Origin: Spirochaetaceae bacterium
GTDB lineage: Bacteria; Spirochaetota; Spirochaetia; Treponematales; Breznakiellaceae
Assembly: GCA_031275595.1 (NCBI GenBank)
Contig: JAISOO010000119.1
Span: forward strand, 1-37,873
Direction of reading: 5' to 3'
DNA length: 37,873 nt
The notes under the pieces were generated by a model, which saw nothing but the letters and a program-made list of their open reading frames with translations, searched no databases and was not told the origin of the DNA. Of the stretch, positions 1 through 7,681 are shown one piece after another; positions within the stretch are counted from its first letter, which is position 1; each line of letters begins with the position of its first letter. Position numbers and translations under genes: made by a program.

Positions 1-1
1 T

Positions 2-169
2 GACCGGTTACGGAAAGCGGGTCTGATATCGAAGGAGTCGCCAAAGGACATTATTGAACTGGCAAAATCAATTTATCAGGTAAGAATACATGGTGAATGG
101 AACCGGAGCGAGATAGCCCGGCGTATCGGAAAACTGTTCAAAAAACTGGGAATAGACAGACTAACCTGA
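2..169 (+). CDS. C-terminal fragment of an unidentified protein, cut by the window edge
   Basis: An open frame enters from the left edge and ends at TGA 167-169, giving the last 55 residues of a protein. The fragment is rich in Lys, Arg, Ile and Leu and looks helical. Its end reads roughly WNRSEIARRIGKLFKKLGI, which has the feel of a small helix-turn-helix or a basic C-terminal tail. No catalytic motif is visible and I do not recognise the family. It is followed by a spacer with a repeat copy and then by a strong terminator, so it is the last gene of its transcript. The frame has no start inside the window, so the length is unknown. Confidence 0.55.
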   Translation, partial: DRLRKAGLISKESPKDIIELAKSIYQVRIHGEWNRSEIARRIGKLFKKLGIDRLT

Positions 170-184
170 GCGGAGTTATGGTCT

Positions 185-213
185 AAAACCAACCGGGTTT
201 TGGAACAGGCTCA
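185..213 (+). repeat. Short dispersed repeat copy (GGTTTTGGAACA core)
   Basis: AAAACC at 185-190 pairs with GGTTTT at 196-201 around a 5-base loop and is followed by GGAACAGGCTCA. The same arrangement appears on the minus strand in the flgD-flgE spacer (13411-13437), with about 21 of 23 bases alike after one gap. Related cores occur at 29418-29436, 32633-32655, 32801-32823 and 32872-32892. All copies are intergenic. Function is unknown; a small palindromic repeat family is the simplest reading. Confidence 0.55.
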
Positions 214-251
214 TTGCATCGCGTTTTATGCTTGAACAGTTCCTAAGGGTA

Positions 252-300
252 CAGCCGCCCCAACGTCACGGACCGCCGGGGCAGGGGCGGCTGCTTTTTG
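252..300 (+). terminator. Rho-independent terminator after the left-edge gene
   Basis: A perfect 10-bp inverted repeat, CAGCCGCCCC at 252-261 and GGGGCGGCTG at 284-293, encloses a 22-base loop and is followed by CTTTTTG. This is a good intrinsic terminator for the plus-strand transcript of the partial gene ending at 169. It also insulates the acyl-CoA ligase gene, which has its own promoter downstream. Confidence 0.8.
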
Positions 301-368
301 CCGCTCCCCCGGGGCTTTGCGGATAACGCTCAAAAAGCAAAGGCCCCGGGGGGTCCTGAAAAATTATC

Positions 369-397
369 TCGACAAAGTTTTGATTTTTGTTTATCAT
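369..397 (+). promoter_or_regulatory. Sigma-70-type promoter for the acyl-CoA ligase gene, placed for a leaderless mRNA
   Basis: A TCGACA box at 369-374 (5 of 6 to TTGACA) and a TATCAT box at 392-397 (5 of 6 to TATAAT) are separated by exactly 17 bases. The preferred ATG of the downstream gene is at 404, only 6 bases after the -10 box. The expected transcription start therefore falls on or next to the start codon. No Shine-Dalgarno sequence is visible before that ATG, in line with leaderless initiation. Start-site mapping has not been done. Confidence 0.6.
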
Positions 398-403
398 GAA
401 TTT

Positions 404-2149
404 ATGTTGGAATTTAAAGATTATATTGCCGATTGGCCTGACATGCCCTATCCGAATTTTATCGCGTGGTTAGCGGGTATTGAAACAAAGTGGCCGGATC
501 ATACCGCCATTTATTATCGCTCGGGAAAGCAGCGGGAATTTACCCGGTGGACCTTTACCCGCCTTGCCGCTGAGGCCCGCAGAATAGGCCGGGGGCTCCT
601 GGCGGCAGGGCTTAAAAAGGGGGACCAGGTTGCCCTCTGGGCGGAAAACCGCCCGGAATGGATGGCGGTCTGGCTGGGGACGGCCATCACCGGGTGTATC
701 ATTGTCCCGGTTGATTTTTTGGTTTCCGAAAATGAGTGTTTTAACATAGTAAAGATCACCCAGGCAAAGGCCTTTTTCTATTCCGCGCGAAAACAGGAAT
801 TTGCCGAATCCTGTTCTTCCCGGGGGATATCCTTTGCCGCCGCGGTTTGCCTGAGCGAAGGGGAAAAGAGCCCCTACGAATCCTTTGGGGCGGATGCCGC
901 CGGCCAGGCCCTGCCGGGGGTGGAAGCCATTGACGAACACGACCCGGTGTCCATTGTTTTTACCTCCGGGACCACCGGTTTTGCCAAGGGGGTTACCCTG
1001 CACCACAAGGGGATCATCGCCAATTCCAACGCGGCGATCCGGTCCCTGCGGGCCTACGACTGGGATGTGTTTATCAACGTACTGCCCCTGCACCACACCT
1101 ACCCCACCACCTGTTCCTTTATCTCCCCCCTTTCGGTGGGGGCCGCAACCATCATCGTGGAAAAACTGGTGGGCAAGGTGGTGATCGATGATATAGAAGA
1201 CGCGGGGGGGACCTTCCTCATCGCCGTACCCCTCCTCTACGACAAGGTGAAAGCCGCCATTGAGCAGGGGTTTATGAAACTTCCCGGCGTTGTCCGCGGG
1301 GTGTTGAACTGCCTGCGGGGGATAACCCTCTATCTTTCAAAACGGGGTATGCCTGGTTTCGGCCGGGTGGTCCTCCGGGGGATCCGGAAAAAGACCCGCC
1401 TGGATTCGGTGCGGATGATGGTGGGCGGGGGCGGCCCCCTCAACCCCAAAACCGCGGACTTTTTTGAGTCCCTGGGGTTCTGCGTGGTCCACGGCTATGG
1501 GATGAGCGAAAACAGCCCCCTCATCAGCGTGAATACCCCCTGGCATAAAAACAACGTGTCCGTGGGCCTGCCGGTAAAATATACCGACGTGAAGATCATT
1601 GACGTATCCGGGGAGGGGATCGGGGAAATCGCCGTCAAGTCCCCCTCCCTGATGCTGGGGTACTATGAAAACCCCGAAGCCACCCGGGAGGTATTTACCG
1701 ACGACGGGTATCTAAAGACCGGGGACTTAGGTTACCGGGACGGGAAGGGCTTTATCTACATCAACGGCCGTAAAAAGAACCTCATCGTCAGCTCCGGGGG
1801 CAAAAACATATACCCCGAAGAGATCGAAGCCCATTTTGAGGGCTCCCGGGTCATCGGCGAGATCCTCATCCTGGGCCGCAGGGAAGCTGAGTTCGGGGGG
1901 GAACAGATCTTCGCCGTGGTGGTCCCCCATACCGAAGCCCTGGCCGAAGATTACCCCGGCAAAGAAACGGACGAGGCCTTTATCCACGGCCTCGTGAAAA
2001 AGGAAATCGAGCAGGTCAACCGCACCCTGGTGGGGTATAAAAAAATATCCGACTTTGTGATCCGCCGGGAAGAGTTTGAAAAAAACGCCCAGAAGAAGAT
2101 CAAGCGGTATTTGTATAAGAGTTATGAAAAGGCCCCGCAAAACACCTAG
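404..2149 (+). CDS. Long-chain acyl-CoA (or acyl-ACP) ligase, AMP-binding family
   Basis: The product would activate fatty acids with ATP, through an acyl-adenylate, and pass them to CoA or acyl carrier protein. The 581-residue product has the ANL-superfamily motifs in order: the P-loop TSGTTGFAKG at about residues 187-196, YGMSEN near 470, YLKTGDLG and the hinge region GRKKNLIVSSGGKNIYPEE, and a C-terminal QKKIKRYLY holding the likely catalytic lysine. I chose ATG 404 because a good promoter ends just upstream. The frame stays open back to a TTG at 317, but those extra 29 residues overlap the promoter and look non-coding. It faces a PlsC-like acyltransferase gene across a short spacer, which fits a lipid role. 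Substrate chain length and CoA versus ACP use cannot be told from sequence. Confidence 0.9.
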   Translation: MLEFKDYIADWPDMPYPNFIAWLAGIETKWPDHTAIYYRSGKQREFTRWTFTRLAAEARRIGRGLLAAGLKKGDQVALWAENRPEWMAVWLGTAITGCIIVPVDFLVSENECFNIVKITQAKAFFYSARKQEFAESCSSRGISFAAAVCLSEGEKSPYESFGADAAGQALPGVEAIDEHDPVSIVFTSGTTGFAKGVTLHHKGIIANSNAAIRSLRAYDWDVFINVLPLHHTYPTTCSFISPLSVGAATIIVEKLVGKVVIDDIEDAGGTFLIAVPLLYDKVKAAIEQGFMKLPGVVRGVLNCLRGITLYLSKRGMPGFGRVVLRGIRKKTRLDSVRMMVGGGGPLNPKTADFFESLGFCVVHGYGMSENSPLISVNTPWHKNNVSVGLPVKYTDVKIIDVSGEGIGEIAVKSPSLMLGYYENPEATREVFTDDGYLKTGDLGYRDGKGFIYINGRKKNLIVSSGGKNIYPEEIEAHFEGSRVIGEILILGRREAEFGGEQIFAVVVPHTEALAEDYPGKETDEAFIHGLVKKEIEQVNRTLVGYKKISDFVIRREEFEKNAQKKIKRYLYKSYEKAPQNT

Positions 2150-2153
2150 GGGG

Positions 2154-2185
2154 CCGTGTTGGTGAGGCATATCAGCCTCCCACGG
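2154..2185. terminator. Hairpin between convergent lipid genes, possible bidirectional terminator
   Basis: CCGTG pairs with CACGG and an inner GAGGC pairs with GCCTC, giving about 12 base pairs with small bulges around the loop ATATCA. It lies between the stops of the convergent ligase (2149) and acyltransferase (2211) genes. No run of T follows on either strand, so it is a weak intrinsic terminator at best. Confidence 0.4.
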
Positions 2186-2210
2186 AAGGGCCCGGGAAGG
2201 TGGGAACGCC

Positions 2211-2966
2211 TCAGTCGTTGATCCCCTTCATCCGTTCCATCTTACCCCGGTAGAAGGCGGAACTGCCCTGACGGGCGTCTATTTCCCGCTGCATAATTTC
2301 CCGGACCCCCTGGGCGAATTCCCGAACCGAATCCATGGACAATATCCCCTTTTCATTCCGCCGGATAAAGCGGGAGGGGTATACGGGGTCCAGGATTATC
2401 AGTTTTTCCTTGGGGAGGAAGCGGCCCCAAAAGGAAAAAGGCCTGAAGGATCCTTCGGAAAAAACCGTTACCATGGGGATCACCGGGACATCAAGCTCCG
2501 CGGCGATATAAAACGCCCCGGGTTTAAATTCGTTGATTTTTTGGTTGTAGAGGTAGCATTCCCCTTCCGGGTAAAAGTGGATGAACCGGCGGTACCGGAA
2601 GGCGGTTTCCGCGCTGGCTAAAATACGGTCCAATCCGGTCCTGCCCGGGGGAAGGGGCATCCCTCCCAGGAGCCGGACAAAGGTTCCCAGAAAGGGGGTC
2701 GCCGCGGTTCCCTCCAGGAGGGTCTGCCAGGTACGGCCGGGGAGTACGGCGCCGCTCACCTTAACCGGATCGAGGAAGGTGGTGTGGTTGGATACCAGGA
2801 TAGCCCGGGAAATGCCCCGGAGTTTTCCGATGTTTTCGTATCCCGTCTCATAAAGCAGGATGTTTATCGTCTGGGCCAGGATCCAAACGGGATAAAAAAC
2901 CATGGCCGACGCAAGCCTGAAGGGGAGGGAAACATCCAGTAAGGGCCGGCCGCGTTTATAAGGCAT
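2211..2966 (-). CDS. PlsC-like acyltransferase (1-acyl-glycerol-3-phosphate acyltransferase family)
   Basis: The 251-residue protein carries the family's catalytic HX4D motif as NHTTFLD (His61, Asp66) and a substrate-binding YPEGE at residues 132-136. A hydrophobic stretch near residues 18-38 should anchor it to the inner membrane. Members move acyl chains from acyl-CoA or acyl-ACP to lysophosphatidate or another hydroxyl acceptor. The start lies 3 bases after the stop of the upstream glycosyltransferase gene, so the two are probably translated together. That pairing resembles CrtQ-CrtO of staphyloxanthin synthesis, where a sugar is attached to a lipid and then acylated, so a glycolipid acceptor is as plausible as lysophosphatidate. 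No carotenoid genes are present in the window. Confidence 0.85.
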   Translation of the reverse strand: MPYKRGRPLLDVSLPFRLASAMVFYPVWILAQTINILLYETGYENIGKLRGISRAILVSNHTTFLDPVKVSGAVLPGRTWQTLLEGTAATPFLGTFVRLLGGMPLPPGRTGLDRILASAETAFRYRRFIHFYPEGECYLYNQKINEFKPGAFYIAAELDVPVIPMVTVFSEGSFRPFSFWGRFLPKEKLIILDPVYPSRFIRRNEKGILSMDSVREFAQGVREIMQREIDARQGSSAFYRGKMERMKGIND

Positions 2967-2969
2967 GGT

Positions 2970-4115
2970 TCAGCGCACCACCCGGTCTTTCCAGATAAAG
3001 CCCTTGCCGCTCACGGTTCTGAACCAGGAAAAAAAACCGACGTACAGGTAGTTTACAAATATAACCGGCCAGAGGAAGGCGTAATACCAGGGTATCTCGC
3101 GGTCCAGGTATTGGATGATAAAGGCCAGGGTAAAAAGGCTGTTGGCTATGACCACATGAAGGAAAAAGGGACTGTGGATAAACCACAGGATGAACAAAAG
3201 GGGAAAGGGCAGGAAGATAAAAACAACCACCAGGATGGCGACGAAAAAAAGGAGGACCGAATTTTTCCCAAAAAAAATAAAAATGTTTTTTCCTATCCCC
3301 TCCACCGCCGCCTGGTACCCCGTATACATCCGGCAGTGGATCTGCTCTTTTAAATCCAGGAATATGGTCTGGTACCCGTGGCGCTTAAAAAGCCGGGCCA
3401 GGTACATATCCTCCACCGGTTTATTCCGGATGGTGGTGTATCCCCCGACTTTTTCAAAGGCTTCCCGGTTTACCGCGATAAACTGACCGATGGCCGCGGA
3501 AAAAAAACTCCCCCGGCTGTAGGGGTTCAAAAAAAGGGGAACCACGATGGTGGTAAGGAAATACATCAGGGGCACGGTGATAGCCTCCCCAAAGGTGAGG
3601 AGCTTTTGTTTGGTATACCCGGAAATAAAATCCACTTTTGAATTTTGCATATTGGATACGGTCCAGGAAATGGAACTGGGGTTGTGGACGGTATCGGCAT
3701 CGGTAAAGATAAAAATTTCCCCCCGCGCTTCCCCGGAGAGCTGATGCATGGCATAGGGTTTTCCAAACCAATCCTCCGGCAGGGGCTTCCCGGAAAAAAT
3801 CCGGACCCGCGGGTCCTCCCGGGCGATCCGCTGGAGGATACCGAAGGTATTATCGGTGGAATTATCATCGATTACCAGAATTTCATAGTTTATGTAATCC
3901 TGATTCCGCAGGGTGTCAAGGCACCGTTCGATGTTTTGTTCCTCATTCCGGGCGGGGATCAGCACCGAAACCAGGGGGCCGTCTTTGACGGTGGGGGGAA
4001 CCGCCCGGAGCTTCATATCGATCATATTGATCGTTCCCAAAACACAAAAATACACCCCCACGCCTATCAGAATAGAGAAGTAGGTATCCGGAATTAATGT
4101 AACAATAGTATCCAT
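2970..4115 (-). CDS. Membrane-anchored family 2 glycosyltransferase, CrtQ-like
   Basis: The 381-residue protein has an N-terminal membrane segment (about 12-32), a GT-A domain and about three C-terminal membrane segments (roughly 280-365). Nucleotide-sugar motifs are visible: VIDDNS (Asp83, Asp84), the metal-binding DAD at 139-141, and PVEDMYLA near 237 with the likely catalytic acid. The stretch GKPLPEDWFGKPYA at about 109-122 is typical of the hydroxychlorobactene and diaponeurosporenoate glucosyltransferase (CrtQ/CruC) group. It would transfer a sugar to a lipid at the cytoplasmic face. It is followed after 3 bases by the PlsC-like gene. Donor and acceptor are not known; a role in treponemal glycolipid synthesis is inferred from context. 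Confidence 0.82.
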   Translation of the reverse strand: MDTIVTLIPDTYFSILIGVGVYFCVLGTINMIDMKLRAVPPTVKDGPLVSVLIPARNEEQNIERCLDTLRNQDYINYEILVIDDNSTDNTFGILQRIAREDPRVRIFSGKPLPEDWFGKPYAMHQLSGEARGEIFIFTDADTVHNPSSISWTVSNMQNSKVDFISGYTKQKLLTFGEAITVPLMYFLTTIVVPLFLNPYSRGSFFSAAIGQFIAVNREAFEKVGGYTTIRNKPVEDMYLARLFKRHGYQTIFLDLKEQIHCRMYTGYQAAVEGIGKNIFIFFGKNSVLLFFVAILVVVFIFLPFPLLFILWFIHSPFFLHVVIANSLFTLAFIIQYLDREIPWYYAFLWPVIFVNYLYVGFFSWFRTVSGKGFIWKDRVVR

Positions 4116-4151
4116 AAAAACTGATGGTTCCTAAAAATGATGTGGGTAAAA

Positions 4152-4880
4152 CTAAGTTTTACCCAGCAGCCCTTGTACATATTGATTGGTAGGATAAACC
4201 GCAAGGGACCTTTGAAGCCAGGCTTTGGCCTCTTGGGTTTTTTTCTGCTGTAAATAGGCGTACCCTATGGCTGAACACACGTTAAAACGATCGTCCTTCT
4301 GCAGTCTGGTCTCAAAATTATTCAGAATGTCCTCCATCATTTGTATTCCCCGTTTTAAATTGTTAAAGGGGGAGGGAGCGTAAACCCACCGGGAAGCTAT
4401 CAAAATTTGGGCAGCGGTGTTTCCCGGATCTAACTCCAGGGCCTTTTTGGCGTACCGTTCCACATCGAGACCGTGGCGCATGACATAACTTATCGGCTGG
4501 ATTGAACAGGATTGGGAGAGGTTTTCCGCCAGCATCACCCATCCCTCGGGGGAGGCCGCTATATCTAAGGACCACTGGGCCTGGACCATCCCCTCCTCAA
4601 ACCGGGCCAGGGCCTCATCCTTCCGGGTTTCATAAAGGTAGATCCGTCCCATCATATATTCACACCGGGACAATATGAGGTAAAGCTGCTGCCCGGAGAG
4701 GCTTGCTTCGGCCCGGCGTTTCACGTTCCGGTAAAGGGGCGCAACCTCATCCGCCTTGAGTTTTTGCTCGTAGACAGCCTCCCGAAGGGGCAAAAACCAG
4801 TCCGGAAGTGATTCGGCATATACCATAAAATCAAACATACAAAAAAAAGCAACCAAAACATAGCTTTTATTTCCGCGCAT
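4152..4880 (-). CDS. Exported TPR-repeat protein of unknown function
   Basis: The 242-residue product begins with a short basic start and a hydrophobic stretch ending near YAESLPDW, a likely signal peptide cleaved after Ala22, so it is probably periplasmic. The rest is helical with TPR-like units: YMMGRIYLYETRKDEALARFEEG near 80-105, a unit ending KKALELDPGNTAAQ near 150, and a C-terminal unit with AIGYAYLQQKKTQEAKAWLQRSLAVYP. Such repeats mediate protein contacts. It sits between the glycosyltransferase and helicase genes on the same strand with 36- and 55-base gaps. Neither neighbour explains its job, and no named family is recognised. Confidence 0.75.
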   Translation of the reverse strand: MRGNKSYVLVAFFCMFDFMVYAESLPDWFLPLREAVYEQKLKADEVAPLYRNVKRRAEASLSGQQLYLILSRCEYMMGRIYLYETRKDEALARFEEGMVQAQWSLDIAASPEGWVMLAENLSQSCSIQPISYVMRHGLDVERYAKKALELDPGNTAAQILIASRWVYAPSPFNNLKRGIQMMEDILNNFETRLQKDDRFNVCSAIGYAYLQQKKTQEAKAWLQRSLAVYPTNQYVQGLLGKT

Positions 4881-4935
4881 ATCATTGCTATCATAACATA
4901 AATCGGCTGGGATTATCCAGTTCTTTTATTAAATA

Positions 4936-7050
4936 TCAGGTAAATTTGCTCTTTAATAGGGCAAAATATTTTTCCGCTTCCTTGGGATCTTCCACGGGTT
5001 TTTCCTCCTCGCGATAGGCGATAAGGTGGAGGGGGATTTCCGCCAAAAACGGGGAAGGGGCGCAGTCGACGGTGTTCTGTAATTTCCGCCGTTTAAGGCA
5101 GCTTGAGATAAAGAGCTTGTCCCTGGCCCGGGTAATGGCCACGTAAAAAAGCCGCCGTTCTTCTTCGATGTTTCCCCCGCCTTCCTCCAGGCTCCGTTCG
5201 TGGGGGATAATGCCCTCTTCGGCGCCGGCAATAAAAACCACGGGAAATTCCAGACCCTTCGCCGCGTGGATGGTCATCAGGTTTACCTTTCCCCGGCCGC
5301 CCGCATCCCCGGGGCCGTCCTCATCATTCCGGGTGATAAGGCTTATCCGGTTAAGGTATGGATACAGGGTAGGGTCCAGGTTGTCTTCACCGGTTTCCCA
5401 GGTTTCTATGGAATTGATGAGACTTTCAATATTGAGCAATTTCCACCGGGCCATTTTATCATTTTTACGGTACTCCGTAATCAGGTAGGACCAGTAATCA
5501 ATGGTTTCAACCAGGCGCCGTACTTTTTGGGAGAGCCGCCAGCCTTTTTGGGATGTCCCCCCCAGAATTTCGGATTTAAAAGACTCGATCAGGGTCATAA
5601 ATCCGTCTATTTCCGTCCGGCCCTTATCAACCACCCCGCCGTAAGCGGCTTGGGCATATCCCCTTTGCGGCGGATCGGCGGTATCGGTTGGATCCTGAAA
5701 GAGAGGGGCCGGGGCATGGCGGAGGCGGCCCATGGCATCCCACAGGGAAGACTGGTTTTTCCGGGCCAGGTCGGTGACGGTGGCGATCAGGGTCTTGCCG
5801 ATACCCCGCCGGGGGGTGTTGATTATCCTGAGGAGGTTCACGTCGTCATCGGGGTTGGCGATTACCCGGAGATAACTCAGGACATCCTTGATCTCCTTGC
5901 GTTGAAAAAAACTCGTTCCCCCCGAAACCCGGTAGGGGATATTCTCCGCGAGGAAGGCCTCCTCGATACTCCGGGTCAGGGAATTGGTCCTGATGAGGAC
6001 CCCGAAATCATCGTAGGTGAGTTTCTCCCGAAAAAGAAGTTCCCGTATCCGGGATGCGATAAATTCCCCTTCTTCGCTTTCATTTTGTGGATGGAAAAGC
6101 TCAATGGGTTTGCCTCCCCCGTTTCCGGACCAGAGATTTTTTTCCTTACGGTTGGCGTTATGGGAGATTACCCCGTTAGCCGCCTCCAGGATGGTGGTGG
6201 TGGAACGGTAATTTTGCTCCAGCTTGATCTCCTCCGTACCGGGAAAATCCCGTTCAAAATTAAGGATGTTTTCGTAATTTGCCCCCCGCCAGGAATAAAT
6301 GGATTGATCGTCGTCCCCCACCACGCAGACATTCCGGCCCGCCAGGAGCTTCATCAGCCGGTACTGGATAAAACTCGTGTCCTGGAACTCATCCACCATG
6401 ATGTACCGGTAGCGGCGGCGGTATTTTTCCAGGGTTTCCGGGGAGGTTTCAAAAATTTCAATGGGCAGGACTAAAAGATCGTCAAAATCCAGGGCATTAA
6501 AGAGTTTTAAGCCATGCTGATACTCCCGGTAAACCGGTTCGAAGCCCCCCCGGGCCAGGGGATCGTTTTTTCCGGCCAAATCCTCCCACCGGAGGCGGCC
6601 GATCTTGACGTTGGAAAAAAGCTGGCCCAGGGCGTAGAGATCCACCCCCTCCGGGGATATCCGCACTTCCCGAAGGCTCTCCTTGATAAGCTGGAGCCGG
6701 TCGGTTTCGTCGTAGATTGAAAAATTCTTCCGGTACCCCAGGGTTTCTATTTCTTCCCGGAGGATCCGTACCCCAAAGGCATGGAAGGTACTCACCGTAA
6801 GGTTCTGCAGCTTCTTCCCGGTCAGCTCCTTGACCCGGCTTTCCATTTCCCGGGCCGCCTTGTTGGTAAAGGTAAGGGCCAGGATGGCGGATTGGGGGAT
6901 CCCCGTTTCCAGCATATGGGCGATCCGGTAGGTGATAACCCGGGTTTTCCCCGAACCGGCCCCGGCGATGATCAACACCGGCCCTTCTATGGTTTTTACC
7001 GCCTGGATCTGCGGCCCGTTGAGTTCCGTTTCAAAATTGAGTTTGGTCAT
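4936..7050 (-). CDS. UvrD/PcrA/Rep superfamily 1 DNA helicase
   Basis: The 704-residue protein contains all superfamily 1A helicase motifs: LNGPQIQAV (Q motif), the Walker A GAGSGKT at 30-36, TFTNKAAREM (Ia), DEFQDT (II) near 221, GDDDQSIYSWRGA (III), LEQNYRST (IV), TIHAAKGLEFPVVF (V) and LFYVAITRARDKL (VI). It should unwind DNA 3' to 5' with ATP in mismatch or excision repair and in clearing replication blocks. Length matches Rep/PcrA/UvrD. The related T. pallidum gene is usually labelled rep, but I cannot separate the three names from sequence alone. The C terminus lacks an obvious Tudor-like RNA-polymerase-binding tail. The start follows AAGGGAT closely and lies 5 bases after the upstream exporter gene, so the two are likely one transcript. 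Confidence 0.93.
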   Translation of the reverse strand: MTKLNFETELNGPQIQAVKTIEGPVLIIAGAGSGKTRVITYRIAHMLETGIPQSAILALTFTNKAAREMESRVKELTGKKLQNLTVSTFHAFGVRILREEIETLGYRKNFSIYDETDRLQLIKESLREVRISPEGVDLYALGQLFSNVKIGRLRWEDLAGKNDPLARGGFEPVYREYQHGLKLFNALDFDDLLVLPIEIFETSPETLEKYRRRYRYIMVDEFQDTSFIQYRLMKLLAGRNVCVVGDDDQSIYSWRGANYENILNFERDFPGTEEIKLEQNYRSTTTILEAANGVISHNANRKEKNLWSGNGGGKPIELFHPQNESEEGEFIASRIRELLFREKLTYDDFGVLIRTNSLTRSIEEAFLAENIPYRVSGGTSFFQRKEIKDVLSYLRVIANPDDDVNLLRIINTPRRGIGKTLIATVTDLARKNQSSLWDAMGRLRHAPAPLFQDPTDTADPPQRGYAQAAYGGVVDKGRTEIDGFMTLIESFKSEILGGTSQKGWRLSQKVRRLVETIDYWSYLITEYRKNDKMARWKLLNIESLINSIETWETGEDNLDPTLYPYLNRISLITRNDEDGPGDAGGRGKVNLMTIHAAKGLEFPVVFIAGAEEGIIPHERSLEEGGGNIEEERRLFYVAITRARDKLFISSCLKRRKLQNTVDCAPSPFLAEIPLHLIAYREEEKPVEDPKEAEKYFALLKSKFT

Positions 7051-7055
7051 ATCCC

Positions 7056-7538
7056 TTAAATTTTTTTAATAAAAAAATGGAGCCCCTGGATGCCCAGGAG
7101 TACCACGACGGTAACGACGGCCCCGGCTGCAAGAACCCCCAGGGTTACCGCGGCCATGGTCCGGCCCTTCCCCAATCCCAGCACCCAGGCCCCCAAGGTC
7201 CCGGTCCAGGCGCCGGTTACGGGCAGGGGCACCGCTACAAAGGCGGCGACCCCCAGCCAGCCCCATTTTTCCACCCCGGTTTTGAGTTTCACCCGGGCCC
7301 GCTCCACAAAACGGCCGAAAAGGCCCTGGTACCAGGCCATTCTAAGGAAAAGCCGGTGCAGGGTGGAAAGAAATATCCAGCAGGCCGGAGCCGCAAGGAC
7401 GTTTATCCCCGCCGCAAAGGGGTAGGCCCAATACCAGGGGATACCCTTTGCCAGGGCAAAGGGTATCCCCCCCCGGAGCTCCGATATGGGCAAAAAAGAC
7501 AAAAAGGCGGTCCACAGAAGGATCGTCAGGGTATTCAT
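7056..7538 (-). CDS. Small integral membrane exporter-like protein (COG2426 / Sm_multidrug_ex)
   Basis: The 160-residue, highly hydrophobic protein has about four membrane segments and the signatures of the COG2426 group: an N-terminal PISELRGGIPFALA and a central PLPVTGAWTGTLGAW. Proteins of this group are annotated as putative small multidrug exporters, but transport has hardly been tested and the name should be read as a family label. It is immediately upstream of the helicase gene. No signal peptide is evident, and the length fits the family. Confidence 0.8.
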   Translation of the reverse strand: MNTLTILLWTAFLSFLPISELRGGIPFALAKGIPWYWAYPFAAGINVLAAPACWIFLSTLHRLFLRMAWYQGLFGRFVERARVKLKTGVEKWGWLGVAAFVAVPLPVTGAWTGTLGAWVLGLGKGRTMAAVTLGVLAAGAVVTVVVLLGIQGLHFFIKKI

Positions 7539-7600
7539 GCCATCAGCTTACCAGAATAAGGGCGCTACGGCTAGCGGCGGGGGTGGTTTTGACACACGTC

Positions 7601-7647
7601 GAAATCGTAAAGGACCGCACAGATTACGGTTCTTCATTTACGATTTC
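7601..7647 (+). promoter_or_regulatory. Long stem-loop in the leader of the cysteine desulfurase gene
   Basis: GAAATCGTAAA at 7601-7611 is perfectly complementary to TTTACGATTTC at 7637-7647. Inside, AAGGACCG can pair with CGGTTCTT with one G-U, so the hairpin could extend to about 17 pairs with a small bulge. The second arm ends 35 bases before the ATG at 7682. There is no T-run after the stem and no clear -10 box nearby. It could be an operator palindrome, an mRNA leader structure or the 3' edge of a repeat. A TTGACA hexamer lies at 7589-7594 without a convincing partner. Confidence 0.4.
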
Positions 7648-7681
7648 CTCCGGATGTGATACCTTCAAGGCAGGGGGAAAC

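Noticed and set aside
317..403. Upstream TTG start for the acyl-CoA ligase
   Set aside because: The extra 29 residues overlap a strong promoter and have no ribosome binding site; ATG 404 begins the conserved protein.
5200..6474. Long plus-strand open frame of 424 codons across the helicase gene
   Set aside because: It lies opposite a clear UvrD/PcrA helicase, is rich in Gly/Pro as expected for an antisense shadow in GC-rich DNA, and shows no domain.
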